A stretch of 64,000 bases of DNA. It comes from Alcaligenaceae bacterium. GTDB lineage: Bacteria > Pseudomonadota > Gammaproteobacteria > Burkholderiales > Burkholderiaceae_B. Below the pieces are notes generated by a model, which saw only the letters and a list, made by a program, of their open reading frames with translations, was not told where the DNA came from and searched no databases. Shown here piece after piece: positions 19,092 to 29,257 of this stretch. The stretch covers positions 1-64,000 of the forward strand of contig JACCES010000004.1 in the NCBI GenBank assembly GCA_013416455.1, given 5' to 3'. Numbering within the stretch: position 1 is the stretch's first letter; every line of letters begins with the position of its first letter. Both the position numbers and the translations under genes were made by a program.

Positions 19092-22000
19092 TGTCAGTGC
19101 AAGAGAGCCTGCCGCCGCGGGCGGTGCCGCTGGACACGCTGCGTTTCCCCTTGTGGGGAAGCCGGCTGATCGAGGCCAGCGCGGGGACGGGCAAGACCTA
19201 CACCATCGCCAGCCTGTACGTGCGCCTGGTGCTGGGCCATGGCGCGCCGCCCGGGCGGCCGCCGCTCACGCCGCCGGATATCCTGGTGGTGACCTTCACG
19301 CGGGCCGCCACCCAGGAACTGCGCGACCGCATACGCCGCCGTCTGAACGATGCGGCCGCCTGCTTCCTTAAGGAAGCCGAGGGCGACGATTTCCTGCGCA
19401 GCCTGCTCGAGGACTATGCGCCGGAGCTCTGGCCCGGCTGTGCGCGCCGCCTGCGGGTCGCTGCCGAGTGGATGGACGATGCGGCGGTATCCACCATCGA
19501 CGCCTGGTGCTATCGCATGTTGCGCGAGCATGCCTTCGACAGCGGCAGCCTGTTCGAGGTGGAAATGGACGCCGATGAGGCCGAAAGAGTGGCCGAGGCC
19601 ACGCGCGATTATTGGCGGCTCTTTCTCGCCCCCCTGGATCCCGCGGATCTGGGCCGCGTATTGCAGCTCATCGCCGCCCGGATGGGCGGCCGGCGCTACG
19701 GCGCGGCCGATTGCGATGCGCTGGCGGGCATTCTGGGCAGATGGCTGCCGCATGTCGATCACTATGGCAATACCGCCGAGCCCGCTGAACTGCTGGCGCG
19801 GCTGCGGGATCGGGGCGACGCGCTCAAGGCCCGGTGGCGCGCATGGCTGCCCGAGGTCAGGGAGCTTCTGCAGCGGGCCCATGATGACGGCTGCTACGAC
19901 AAAGTCCGCTTCCGGATCAACAACTGGAAGGGCTGGCTGGACAGGCTGGAAGACTGGGCCGGCGATCCGGAAGCCGCGCTTCCCTTCGACCGCAAGGCGG
20001 CGGCCTGGTCGCGACTGACCGAAGCGGGCCTGGCCGAGGTCTGGAAGCAGGGCGGTCCGCCGGCGCATCCGGCGTTCGCCGCCATGGCGGACCTGCAACG
20101 GGAACTCGAAGGGCTGGCGGCCGATACCGTGCAGCTCCTTCCCCATGCGGCCCGCTGGGTGGCGCGGCGCGTGGCCGACCTGCGCCGCCAGCGCGCCACC
20201 CTGAGCTTCGGCGGGCTGCTCGATCAGCTGGACGCCGCCCTGGGCGGGCCCAATGGCGGGAAGCTGGCGCGCAACATCAGGGCGCAGTTCCCCGCCGCGC
20301 TCATCGACGAATTCCAGGATACCAACCCGGTACAGTACCGGATCTTTGATCGTATATACAATGTAGAATCAAACAGTGAAACCTCGCTGCTGACGCTGAT
20401 CGGCGACCCCAAGCAGGCCATCTATGGCTTTCGTGGAGCGGACATCCACGCCTATCTCGCGGCGCGGCGCGATTGCGGCGCGCGGCTTCATACCCTGGGC
20501 AGCAACCATCGTTCGTCGGCGGCCATGGTGGCGGCGGTGAATCATCTGTTCCTCAGGGCCGAGAATGCCGAGGGGCGGGGCGCCTTTCTGTTCCGGGACA
20601 CCGGCCCGGGCGGCGTCCCGGAAGACCCGATTCCCTTTCTGCCGGTGGCGGCCGCCGCCGATCCCGGCGAGTGGCTGATCGATGGCGAGCCGGGCAAGGC
20701 CCTGACGATATGGTGCGACACCGGCCATGCCACGCTGGAAGCCTGCGCGGCGGCCGTGGCCGGATCCTGCGCCAGCGAAATCCTGCGCCTGCTTCAGCTC
20801 GGGGCCGATGGCAGGGCCGGCTTCCGCAGGGGCGGTGAATTCAGCGAGCTGCGCCCCCGCGACATCGCCATTCTGGTCAATAACCGCAAGGAAGCGGCCG
20901 GCCTGCGTGCCGCGCTGGCGAGCCGGGGCATCCGCAGCGTCTATCTTTCGGACGACACATCGGTGTACTGGAGCGCGGCCGCGCACGATATGCTGGCCTG
21001 GCTGCGCGCCTGCGCCGAGCCGGAGAACGGCGGCCATGTGCGCGCCGCGCTGGCCACCGCGTCCATCGGCCTGCCCTGGAGCGGCCTGGACGCCTTCGTT
21101 CGCGACGAGGTCCGCTGGGAAGCCATGCTGGAACGCTTCGCCGGCTACAAAGAACAGTGGCGCCGCCGCGGCGTGCTGCCCATGCTGCGCCGTTTCATGC
21201 ATGAATTCGGTGTGCCCGCCCGGCTGTTCGCCGCGCAGGGCGGGGAAGACGTCGAAGGGGAGCGCCATCTGACCGATCTTCTGCATCTGGCCGAGCTTCT
21301 GCAGGCCGCCTCGGTCCGGCTGGACGGCGAACATGCCGTCATCCGCCATCTGGAGGAAGGCATGGAGCGGGGCGGCGAGATGGACGTCGATGGCGATGTT
21401 TCGCGCATGCGCCTGGAAAGCGATGCCGGGCTGGTGCAGATCGTGACCGTGCACAAATCCAAGGGGCTGGAATACCGCCTGGTGTTCTATCCCCACGCCT
21501 ATTACAGCCGGGTGCCGAAAGAGCTGGAGCTGCCCGCCGTCTACCGGGACGGCGACGGTGTACCGCGCGTGTTGATCGATCCGGCCGGCGGCGGCGTTGA
21601 ACTGGGCGGGATACGCATCAGCCTGGAACGCGAGCGGCTGGCCGAAGACGTGCGCAAGCTCTATGTGGCGCTGACGCGGGCCCGGCATGCCACGTGGGTG
21701 GCGCTGGCGCCGGTGAGTTCGCTCGCGGCCTCGGCCAGCTGCCATCTGCTGGGCGGGCCCGGCGCCTGCGCGCCGGATGCGCTGGAAGCCAGCGTCGCCG
21801 CGCTGGCGGCGGGCTGCGGCGATATCGCCGTCGAGCCGTTTCCGGCACTGCGGGAAGGGCGCTACCGGGCAGTGCATGAGGAGGCTGGGCCGCTGGTGTG
21901 GCGCAGCATGCGGCGGCGCATCGAACAGCGGTGGAGCATGAGCAGCTATTCCGCCCTGGCGCGTCTGGCGCTGGAAGGTCCGGAGCGTGGCGGCCCGCCG

Positions 22001-22966
22001 CGGCCCGGCTCCGCCGCTTCGGCCTTGCCCGACGAAGCGCGTCTGGACACCTTTCTGGAGGCCGCTGTGGCGGAAGCGCATGCAGTCCAGGACGATGCCA
22101 TTGCGGTATTGGGCGAACCCGCGCAGGCGCCGGCGGGTGATGCGGGGCCGAGTGATGCCGGGCCGGCGGCGGTCGCGTGGCCGGGTGGGCAGCCCGTCCC
22201 GGAAGCGGGCATCCACGCTTTCCCCCGGGGGGCCGCGCCCGGAAGTTTTCTGCACGACCTGCTGGAATGGGCGTTTCGCCAGGGCCCTCGGCGCGTGCTG
22301 GAAGATCCCTCGGAGCTGCGCCGCCACATCGAGCGGCGCGCCGGCGGCCGGGGCTGGGAGCCCCATGCCGAGGCGCTGACGCAGTGGCTGGCCGGCTTCC
22401 TCTCGCAGCCCTTCCGCATCGCGCCGCCCGGCCTCGGGCCGCAGCGCGATCTCGTGCTGGCCGGCCTGGATACGGCCATTCCCGAAATGGAGTTCTGGGT
22501 CGGGGTCAGCGATGCGGACCTGCCCGCGCTGGATACGCTGGTGTGGCGGCATTTCCTTGCCGGCCAGCCACGCGCCGCCATTTCCCGCGGCCGGCTGAAC
22601 GGTATGCTGCGCGGCTTCATCGACCTGGTCTTCGAGCATGACGGCCGCTATTACGTCGCCGATTACAAGTCCAACTGGCTGGGGCCGGCCGACGCCGCCT
22701 ACGATGCCGGGGCGATCGGCCAGGCCATATTGGCGCAGCGCTACGATCTTCAATCGGCCATCTATCTGCATGCCCTGCATCGTCTGCTGAAGGCGCGTCT
22801 GGGGGACCAGTACGACTACGAGCGCCATGTCGGCGGGGCGCTGGTATTCTTCCTGCGGGGCCGTGCAGCGGCCGGGCAGGGCCTGCACATCGAGCGGCCG
22901 CCGCAGGGGGCCATGGAAAGTCTGGATGCCTTGTTCGAAGGCATGGAAAGCGGGGTGGGGACATGA
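19088..22966 (+). CDS. recB: RecBCD exonuclease V, RecB (beta) subunit
   Basis: RecB is the 3'-5' helicase and the only nuclease of RecBCD. The 1292-residue protein has Walker A EASAGTGKTYTI near residue 33, VVTFTRAATQELRDRI, the Walker B segment ALIDEFQDTNPVQYRIF, GDPKQAIYGFRGADI, and motif V-VI QIVTVHKSKGLEY with LYVALTRA. The C-terminal nuclease domain is intact, with GFIDLVFEHDG and VADYKSNWLG supplying the catalytic Asp and Lys. The length and motifs indicate a working enzyme. It lies between recC and recD with 4-bp overlaps on both sides. Confidence 0.97.
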   Translation: MMSVQESLPPRAVPLDTLRFPLWGSRLIEASAGTGKTYTIASLYVRLVLGHGAPPGRPPLTPPDILVVTFTRAATQELRDRIRRRLNDAAACFLKEAEGDDFLRSLLEDYAPELWPGCARRLRVAAEWMDDAAVSTIDAWCYRMLREHAFDSGSLFEVEMDADEAERVAEATRDYWRLFLAPLDPADLGRVLQLIAARMGGRRYGAADCDALAGILGRWLPHVDHYGNTAEPAELLARLRDRGDALKARWRAWLPEVRELLQRAHDDGCYDKVRFRINNWKGWLDRLEDWAGDPEAALPFDRKAAAWSRLTEAGLAEVWKQGGPPAHPAFAAMADLQRELEGLAADTVQLLPHAARWVARRVADLRRQRATLSFGGLLDQLDAALGGPNGGKLARNIRAQFPAALIDEFQDTNPVQYRIFDRIYNVESNSETSLLTLIGDPKQAIYGFRGADIHAYLAARRDCGARLHTLGSNHRSSAAMVAAVNHLFLRAENAEGRGAFLFRDTGPGGVPEDPIPFLPVAAAADPGEWLIDGEPGKALTIWCDTGHATLEACAAAVAGSCASEILRLLQLGADGRAGFRRGGEFSELRPRDIAILVNNRKEAAGLRAALASRGIRSVYLSDDTSVYWSAAAHDMLAWLRACAEPENGGHVRAALATASIGLPWSGLDAFVRDEVRWEAMLERFAGYKEQWRRRGVLPMLRRFMHEFGVPARLFAAQGGEDVEGERHLTDLLHLAELLQAASVRLDGEHAVIRHLEEGMERGGEMDVDGDVSRMRLESDAGLVQIVTVHKSKGLEYRLVFYPHAYYSRVPKELELPAVYRDGDGVPRVLIDPAGGGVELGGIRISLERERLAEDVRKLYVALTRARHATWVALAPVSSLAASASCHLLGGPGACAPDALEASVAALAAGCGDIAVEPFPALREGRYRAVHEEAGPLVWRSMRRRIEQRWSMSSYSALARLALEGPERGGPPRPGSAASALPDEARLDTFLEAAVAEAHAVQDDAIAVLGEPAQAPAGDAGPSDAGPAAVAWPGGQPVPEAGIHAFPRGAAPGSFLHDLLEWAFRQGPRRVLEDPSELRRHIERRAGGRGWEPHAEALTQWLAGFLSQPFRIAPPGLGPQRDLVLAGLDTAIPEMEFWVGVSDADLPALDTLVWRHFLAGQPRAAISRGRLNGMLRGFIDLVFEHDGRYYVADYKSNWLGPADAAYDAGAIGQAILAQRYDLQSAIYLHALHRLLKARLGDQYDYERHVGGALVFFLRGRAAAGQGLHIERPPQGAMESLDALFEGMESGVGT

Positions 22967-25143
22967 GCGCGGGGCGCAACACGGGTCGGCACCTTCAAGT
23001 CGCCGCCGGCACCCAGCTGAGCCTGAGCCTCCCCGACGGGCCGCCGCAAGAGGCCGGCCGCCATCCCGGCCTGCGCGACGCTTCCACCGTCATGGAACTG
23101 CTGGAGCACTGGCGCGAGGCGGGCTGGCTGCAGCAGCTGGACCTGCGCTTTGCCCGCTTCCTGAGGGCCGAGCAGCCGGATGCATCCGGGCTGCTGTTGC
23201 TCGCCGCCGCCCTGGCCAGTCATCAGCTGGGGCGCGGCCATGTCTGCCTGAATCTGGCGGCGACCCTGCGCGGCCCGGGGCGGGCCCTGAACCTGCCCCC
23301 TGAATTCCGCAGACAGGCTCAGGAAGCCGCCTTGATCACGCCGGCCGAATTGCTGGGCAATCTGTCGCTGCCCGACTGGGAACGGGCCCTGCATCCGGCG
23401 GTGGTGTCCGATGGCGGCAGGGTGGCGCCGCTGGTGTACGACGGCGGGCGTCTCTACCTGTATCGCTACTGGCGCCATGAGCAGGAGGTGGCCCGGGGCC
23501 TCGCCGGCCGCGTGCGGGGGCGGGCGGCCGACGATGACTTGCCGGTGGCCCGCGTGCGCGCCATTCTCGATGTCCTGTTCGGCCCGCCGGATGGCGCGGC
23601 CGCGGGTCCCGACTGGCAGCGGCTCGCCTGCGCACTAGCCGCCCGCCAGCGTTTCTCCATCATTACCGGCGGCCCGGGCACCGGCAAGACCACGACGGTG
23701 ATCCGCTTGCTGGCTTTGCTGCAGGCCCTCCATCATGAGCGGCATGCGGGCGGGGCCGCCGCTGACGGACAACCGGGGGAAGAGTGCTGGCGGCCCCTGC
23801 GCATCCAGCTGGCGGCCCCCACCGGCAAGGCGGCGGCGCGCCTGGGCGAATCGATAGCCGGCAAGGTGGGCGAACTGCCCCTCGACCGGCTGCCCGGGGG
23901 CGCCGCGCTGGCCGCGGCCATCCCCACACAGGTGGTGACATTGCACCGCCTGCTGGGCGGGCGCCCTCATGTGCAGGCCAGGCGCCATCATGCCGACAAT
24001 CCGCTTTCGCTGGACGTGCTGGTCGTCGACGAGGCTTCCATGGTCTCGCTTGCCGACATGGCTCATCTCGTGGCGGCGCTGCCCGCGCACGCGCAGCTGA
24101 TTCTCATCGGCGACAAGGACCAGCTTTCCTCGGTGGAGGCGGGAGCGGTGCTGGGCGAGCTGTGCCGGCGCGCCGATCAGGGGCATTACCTGCCCGCCAC
24201 GGCGGCATGGCTGGAGCAGGCCACGGGCATGGCGCTGCCGCCGGCGGTGATCGATTCCGCCGGCACGGCGCTCGACCAGGCGGTGGCCATGCTGCGCGTG
24301 AGCCATCGTTTCGACGGGGACAGCGGTATCGGCAAGTTGGCTTTCGCGGTGAACGAGGGGAGGGCGGACGAAGCCCTCGCCCTGCTGGCCATGCCGCCGC
24401 CCGATCTCGCGCAGGTCAGCGTCGGCAGCGCCGGGGACGCCGCATTCGCCAGGCTGATCATTGACGGCACGGTCGCGGCGGCTTCCACGCGGGCGGGCCA
24501 TCCGCGCCAGGGCTACGGCCACTACCTGGCCGCCGTGGCGCGGAAACCCGCCACTGATGCAGCGGCGGATTTCGACGCCTGGGCGCTCGATGTGCTGAGG
24601 GCGCAGCGCGCCTGCCAGGTGCTGTGCGTGCTGCGCGGCGGGCCCTGGGGGGTGGAAGGCCTGAACCAGGCCATTGCCCGCATCCTGCACGAGCGCGGGC
24701 TGATACCGGCCGTGTCCGGCTGGTATGCGGGCAGGCCGGTCATGGTGACGCGCAACAATCCGGCTTTGCGCCTGACCAACGGGGATATCGGCGTGGTGCT
24801 CGATCATCCGGCGGGCGGGGAAGGTGAAAGAGTGCTGAGGGTGGCGTTCGCCGACGGCGACGGCGTCCGCTGGTTCGCCCCGAACCGGCTCGACGATGTA
24901 GAAACAGTGTATGCCCTGACCGTGCACAAGTCCCAGGGGTCGGAATTCCGCCATGCCGTGCTCGTTCTGCCGCCGGCGCTCAGCCCCGTCCTCACGCGCG
25001 AGCTCGTGTATACGGGCATTACGCGCGCCAGCCACTGGTTCACGATGGTGAATCCGGCGGGGGAAGGCCTGCTGCGTCAGGCCGTGGGCCAGCGCGTGCA
25101 GCGCAGCGGCGGTTTGGGTGACGTGCTGGACGCCTTGGGGTAG
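22963..25143 (+). CDS. recD: RecBCD exonuclease V, RecD (alpha) subunit
   Basis: RecD is the 5'-3' SF1B helicase of RecBCD. The 726-residue protein is slightly longer than E. coli RecD (608) through inserts in the N-terminal third and around residues 255-270. Motif I is GGPGTGKTTTVIRLLALL, motif II VVDEASMVSLADMA, motif III LILIGDKDQLSSVEAG, and the C-terminal motifs include YALTVHKSQGSEF and LVYTGITRAS. It ends the recCBD operon; a 47-bp gap with GGAG precedes the acyl-CoA synthetase gene. Confidence 0.96.
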   Translation: MSAGRNTGRHLQVAAGTQLSLSLPDGPPQEAGRHPGLRDASTVMELLEHWREAGWLQQLDLRFARFLRAEQPDASGLLLLAAALASHQLGRGHVCLNLAATLRGPGRALNLPPEFRRQAQEAALITPAELLGNLSLPDWERALHPAVVSDGGRVAPLVYDGGRLYLYRYWRHEQEVARGLAGRVRGRAADDDLPVARVRAILDVLFGPPDGAAAGPDWQRLACALAARQRFSIITGGPGTGKTTTVIRLLALLQALHHERHAGGAAADGQPGEECWRPLRIQLAAPTGKAAARLGESIAGKVGELPLDRLPGGAALAAAIPTQVVTLHRLLGGRPHVQARRHHADNPLSLDVLVVDEASMVSLADMAHLVAALPAHAQLILIGDKDQLSSVEAGAVLGELCRRADQGHYLPATAAWLEQATGMALPPAVIDSAGTALDQAVAMLRVSHRFDGDSGIGKLAFAVNEGRADEALALLAMPPPDLAQVSVGSAGDAAFARLIIDGTVAAASTRAGHPRQGYGHYLAAVARKPATDAAADFDAWALDVLRAQRACQVLCVLRGGPWGVEGLNQAIARILHERGLIPAVSGWYAGRPVMVTRNNPALRLTNGDIGVVLDHPAGGEGERVLRVAFADGDGVRWFAPNRLDDVETVYALTVHKSQGSEFRHAVLVLPPALSPVLTRELVYTGITRASHWFTMVNPAGEGLLRQAVGQRVQRSGGLGDVLDALG

Positions 25144-25190
25144 TATCTTGCGAGGAAAATCACAATGCACAGGAAGCCAGGAGCCCACCG

Positions 25191-26855
25191 ATGAACGGTA
25201 TCTACGATCAGGATTTGCCTCGCACCGCTGCCAATTTCACGGCCATCACGCCGCTGTCGTTCATCGAGCGTTCGGCCAGCGTGTATCCGGATCTGCCGGC
25301 CGTCGTGCACGGGTCGGGCGAATCCGCCATCCGGCGCACATGGGCTGAAACCTATCGCCGCTGCCGTCAGCTGGCCAGCGCCCTGTCGCGCAGCGGTGTC
25401 GGCAAGGGCCAGACCGTTGCCGTGCTTCTGCCCAATATCCCGGCCATGGTGGAAGCCCACTTCGGCGTCCCCATGACGGGCGCGGTGCTGAACACCATCA
25501 ATACCCGGCTCGACGCCCAGACCGTGGCCTTCATTCTCGACCATGGCGAGGCCGGCACCCTGATCGTCGATTCGGAGTTCGCGCCGGTGGCGCGCCGGGC
25601 GCTCGAACTGCGGCAGTCCAAAGCCCCCCTGCGGGTGATCGACGTGTCCGACCCGCTGTACGACGGCCCCCGGGAAAGCGTGGGCAGCGTCGAATACGAA
25701 GCCTTCATTGCGGATGGCGACCCCGGCTTCACCTGGGAACCGCCCGGCGACGAATGGGACGCCATCGCCCTGAACTACACCAGCGGCACCACCGGCAATC
25801 CCAAGGGCGTGGTCTACCATCACCGGGGCGCCGCGCTGGCGGCGATCTCCAATATCCTCGAATGGGATATGCCCAAGCATGCCGTCTATCTGTGGATGCT
25901 GCCCATGTTCCATTGCAACGGCTGGTGCTTTCCCTGGGCGGTGGCGGCCCGCGCGGGCGTCAACGTCTGCCTGCGCAAGGTCGAGCCCCGGGCAGTGTTC
26001 GATGCCATGCGCGAACATGGCGTGGATCACTACTGCGGCGCGCCCATCGTGCACAGCATGCTCGTGAATGCGCCCGACTCCCTCAAGGAAGGCATACCCG
26101 CCGGCATCAAGGCCATGGTGGCGGGGGCCGCGCCGCCCGCGTCCATGATCGAAGGCATGGAGCGCATGGGCTTCGACCTGCTGCACGTCTACGGCCTGAC
26201 CGAAACCTACGGCCCGGCCACCGTCTGTCCCCAGCACGCGCACTGGAAGGATCTCGACATCGGCGAACGCGCCCGCCTCAATGCCAGGCAGGGCGTTGCC
26301 TACCACCTCGAAGCCGGGGCCTGCGTCATGGACCCGGCCACCATGGCGACGCTGCCTCGGGACGGCGAATCCATGGGCGAGATCATGTTCCGCGGCAACA
26401 TCGTCATGAAGGGCTATCTCAAGAATCCGAAGGCGACCCAGGAAGCCCTGGCCGGGGGCTGGTTCCACAGCGGCGACCTGGCCGTGGCCGACCCCGACGG
26501 CTACATGAAGATCAAGGACCGCAGCAAGGACATCATCATTTCGGGCGGCGAGAACATTTCCTCGATCGAGGTCGAAGACATCCTCTACCGCCATCCGGCC
26601 GTGCTGGCGGCGGCGGTGGTGGCAAAGACCGACGCCCGCTGGGGCGAGACGCCCTGCGCCTTCATCGAGCTGAAGGAAGGCGCGCAGCTCGCCGCCCAGG
26701 ACGTCATCGCGCATTGCCGCCAGTATCTGGCCGGCTACAAGGTGCCGCGCCACGTCGTGTTCCGCGAACTGCCCAAGACGTCCACCGGCAAGATCCAGAA
26801 GTTCGAACTGCGCAAGCAGGCCGAAGCGATCGAAGCCGCCGCCCAGGGGCAGTGA
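25191..26855 (+). CDS. AMP-dependent acyl-CoA synthetase (medium-chain type)
   Basis: The enzyme activates a carboxylic acid to the acyl-adenylate and then to the CoA thioester. The 554 residues include the AMP-binding P-loop YTSGTTGNPKGVVYHHRG, VYGLTETYGPATVC, GGWFHSGDLAVADPDGYMKIKDRSKD, GGENISSIEVEDIL, and the C-terminal catalytic lysine in TSTGKIQKFELRK. The overall pattern is that of AlkK-like medium-chain fatty acyl-CoA ligases, but chain-length preference cannot be read from sequence. GGAG lies ten bases before ATG 25191. No beta-oxidation genes are adjacent. Confidence 0.9.
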   Translation: MNGIYDQDLPRTAANFTAITPLSFIERSASVYPDLPAVVHGSGESAIRRTWAETYRRCRQLASALSRSGVGKGQTVAVLLPNIPAMVEAHFGVPMTGAVLNTINTRLDAQTVAFILDHGEAGTLIVDSEFAPVARRALELRQSKAPLRVIDVSDPLYDGPRESVGSVEYEAFIADGDPGFTWEPPGDEWDAIALNYTSGTTGNPKGVVYHHRGAALAAISNILEWDMPKHAVYLWMLPMFHCNGWCFPWAVAARAGVNVCLRKVEPRAVFDAMREHGVDHYCGAPIVHSMLVNAPDSLKEGIPAGIKAMVAGAAPPASMIEGMERMGFDLLHVYGLTETYGPATVCPQHAHWKDLDIGERARLNARQGVAYHLEAGACVMDPATMATLPRDGESMGEIMFRGNIVMKGYLKNPKATQEALAGGWFHSGDLAVADPDGYMKIKDRSKDIIISGGENISSIEVEDILYRHPAVLAAAVVAKTDARWGETPCAFIELKEGAQLAAQDVIAHCRQYLAGYKVPRHVVFRELPKTSTGKIQKFELRKQAEAIEAAAQGQ

Positions 26856-26892
26856 ACCGCCGCCGGAGCGGCGGGCACATGGCCGCCGCCTG

Positions 26893-26940
26893 GGAGCCTG
26901 TCGGACTTGGAGCCGGTGATTTCCAAGTCCGACAGGCTCC
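26893..26940. repeat. Perfect 19-bp inverted repeat (hairpin)
   Basis: Arms 26893-26911 and 26922-26940 are exact reverse complements of 19 bases around a 10-nt spacer. The core reads GAGCCTGTCGGACTTGG. It lies between the acyl-CoA synthetase and yajQ, 38 bp after the former's stop. There is no T-run beside it. It could end transcription, stabilise mRNA 3' ends, or be one copy of a dispersed palindromic repeat. Confidence 0.75.
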
Positions 26941-26983
26941 TGGCATAGAATGGTGGCTTTGCCGTATCGGCAGGAGCCAGATC

Positions 26984-27466
26984 ATGCCTTCCTTCGATGT
27001 CGTGTCCGAAGTCGACAAGCACGAACTCAGCAACGCGGTCGACCAGGCCAATCGTGAACTCGCCAAGCGCTTCGATTTCAAGGGAATCGACGCCAATTTC
27101 GAACTGGACGGCTACGTCGTCACCCAGACCGCGCCCAGCGTATTCCAGCTCAACCAGATGATGGACGTCCTGCGCGGCCGGCTGTCGGCGCGCGACATCG
27201 ACGTGCGCTGCCTGGATGTCGCCGAGCCCAGCGAGAACGTTTCCGGCGCCCGCCGGCAGGTCACCGTGCGCCAGGGCCTGGAACAGGCCGTCAGCAAGAA
27301 GCTCATCGCCGCCCTGAAGGGCGCCAAGCTCAAGGTCGAAGCACAGATCAACGGCGACAAGCTGCGCATATCGGGCAAGAAGCGCGACGACCTGCAGGCC
27401 GCCATGGCCCTGCTGCGCAAGTCCGACGTCGAACTTCCCTTGCAGTTCAACAATTTCCGCGATTGA
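26984..27466 (+). CDS. yajQ: YajQ family nucleotide-binding protein
   Basis: YajQ (DUF520) proteins are small cytosolic proteins that bind nucleotides; a Xanthomonas homologue is a cyclic-di-GMP-responsive transcription co-regulator. The 160-residue protein begins MPSFDVVSEVDKHELSNAVD and contains FDFKGIDANFEL, VRQGLEQAVSKKLIAALK and the end LPLQFNNFRD, all diagnostic. ATG 26984 follows AGGAG. It stands alone, with a hairpin upstream and a convergent ABC exporter gene downstream. Confidence 0.95.
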   Translation: MPSFDVVSEVDKHELSNAVDQANRELAKRFDFKGIDANFELDGYVVTQTAPSVFQLNQMMDVLRGRLSARDIDVRCLDVAEPSENVSGARRQVTVRQGLEQAVSKKLIAALKGAKLKVEAQINGDKLRISGKKRDDLQAAMALLRKSDVELPLQFNNFRD

Positions 27467-27481
27467 TCCGGCGTTCTGTCA

Positions 27482-27505
27482 GGCCGGCCCGCGCGGCGGG
27501 CGGCC
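27482..27505. terminator. Bidirectional hairpin between yajQ and the ABC permease
   Basis: GCCCGC (27487-27492) pairs with GCGGGC (27496-27501), and flanking GGCC tetramers extend the stem. It fills most of the 45-bp space between two convergent genes and probably ends both transcripts. No U-tract follows. Confidence 0.5.
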
Positions 27506-27511
27506 GCGCCT

Positions 27512-28269
27512 TCAGTTCTTCAGCCGATAGCCCGTGCGGAAAATCCAGGCGGTCGTGGCCAGGCAGGCGGCCAGGAAGAACAGCGTCATGCCCAGGCTGA
27601 CGGCGACGTTCACATCGGCGATGCTGTAGAAGCTCCAGCGGAAGCCGCTGATCAGGTAGACGGCCGGGTTGAACAGGGTCACGGTCTGCCAGAAGGGCGG
27701 CAGCATGTCGATGGAATAGAAGCTCCCGCCCAGGAAGGTGAGAGGGGTCACCACCAGCAGCGGCACCAGCTGCAGCTTTTCGAAGCCGTCCGCCCAGATG
27801 CCGATGATGAAGCCGAACAGGCTGAAGGTGAGGGCGGTCAGGAACAGGAATACCAGCATCCAGACGGGGTGGTCGATCCGTACCGGAACGAACAGGGTCG
27901 CGGTCAGCAGGATGATGACCGCCAGCAATACCGATTTGGTGGCGGCCGCCCCTACGAAGCCCAGAGCGATCTCCAGGTGCGAGATGGGGGCCGACAGGAT
28001 TTCGTAGATGGTCCCCGTGAACTTCGGGAAATAGATGCCGAACGACGCGTTCGACACGCTCTGGGTCAGCAGCATCAGCATGATCAGGCCCGGAACGATG
28101 AAGGAGCCGTAATTCACGCCGTCGATTTCATTGATGCGGTGGCCGATGGCCGCGCCGAACACCACGAAGTACAGCGAGGTGGAAATGACCGGCGCCACGA
28201 TGCTTTGCAGCAGGGTGCGGCGCGTGCGGGCCATTTCGAAACCGTAGATGGCGCGGATGGCCTGCCAGT

Positions 28270-28273
<4 letters not shown>
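27512..28273 (-). CDS. ABC-2 type exporter permease (YadH-like)
   Basis: This is the membrane half of an ABC-2 exporter. The 253-residue protein has six hydrophobic segments and family motifs: [44 protein letters not shown] and [21 protein letters not shown]. It resembles E. coli YadH and NodJ-type permeases; the exported substrate is unknown. It starts inside the last codons of the ATPase gene (4-bp ATGA overlap), so the two form an exporter unit transcribed leftward. Confidence 0.9.
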
Positions 28274-29190
<917 letters not shown>

Positions 29191-29257
29191 GTCTGTTCCC
29201 GTGAACACTGCGGCACGATAACATAAGCGCCTGCAAGTGCTGACTCCGGTGTATGCC

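Noticed and set aside
20369-22888. 839-codon open frame on the minus strand opposite recB
   Set aside because: Same artefact; recB on the plus strand has all helicase and nuclease motifs.
25077-26753. 558-codon minus-strand frame opposite the acyl-CoA synthetase
   Set aside because: Composition typical of antisense reading of a GC-rich gene, no motifs.
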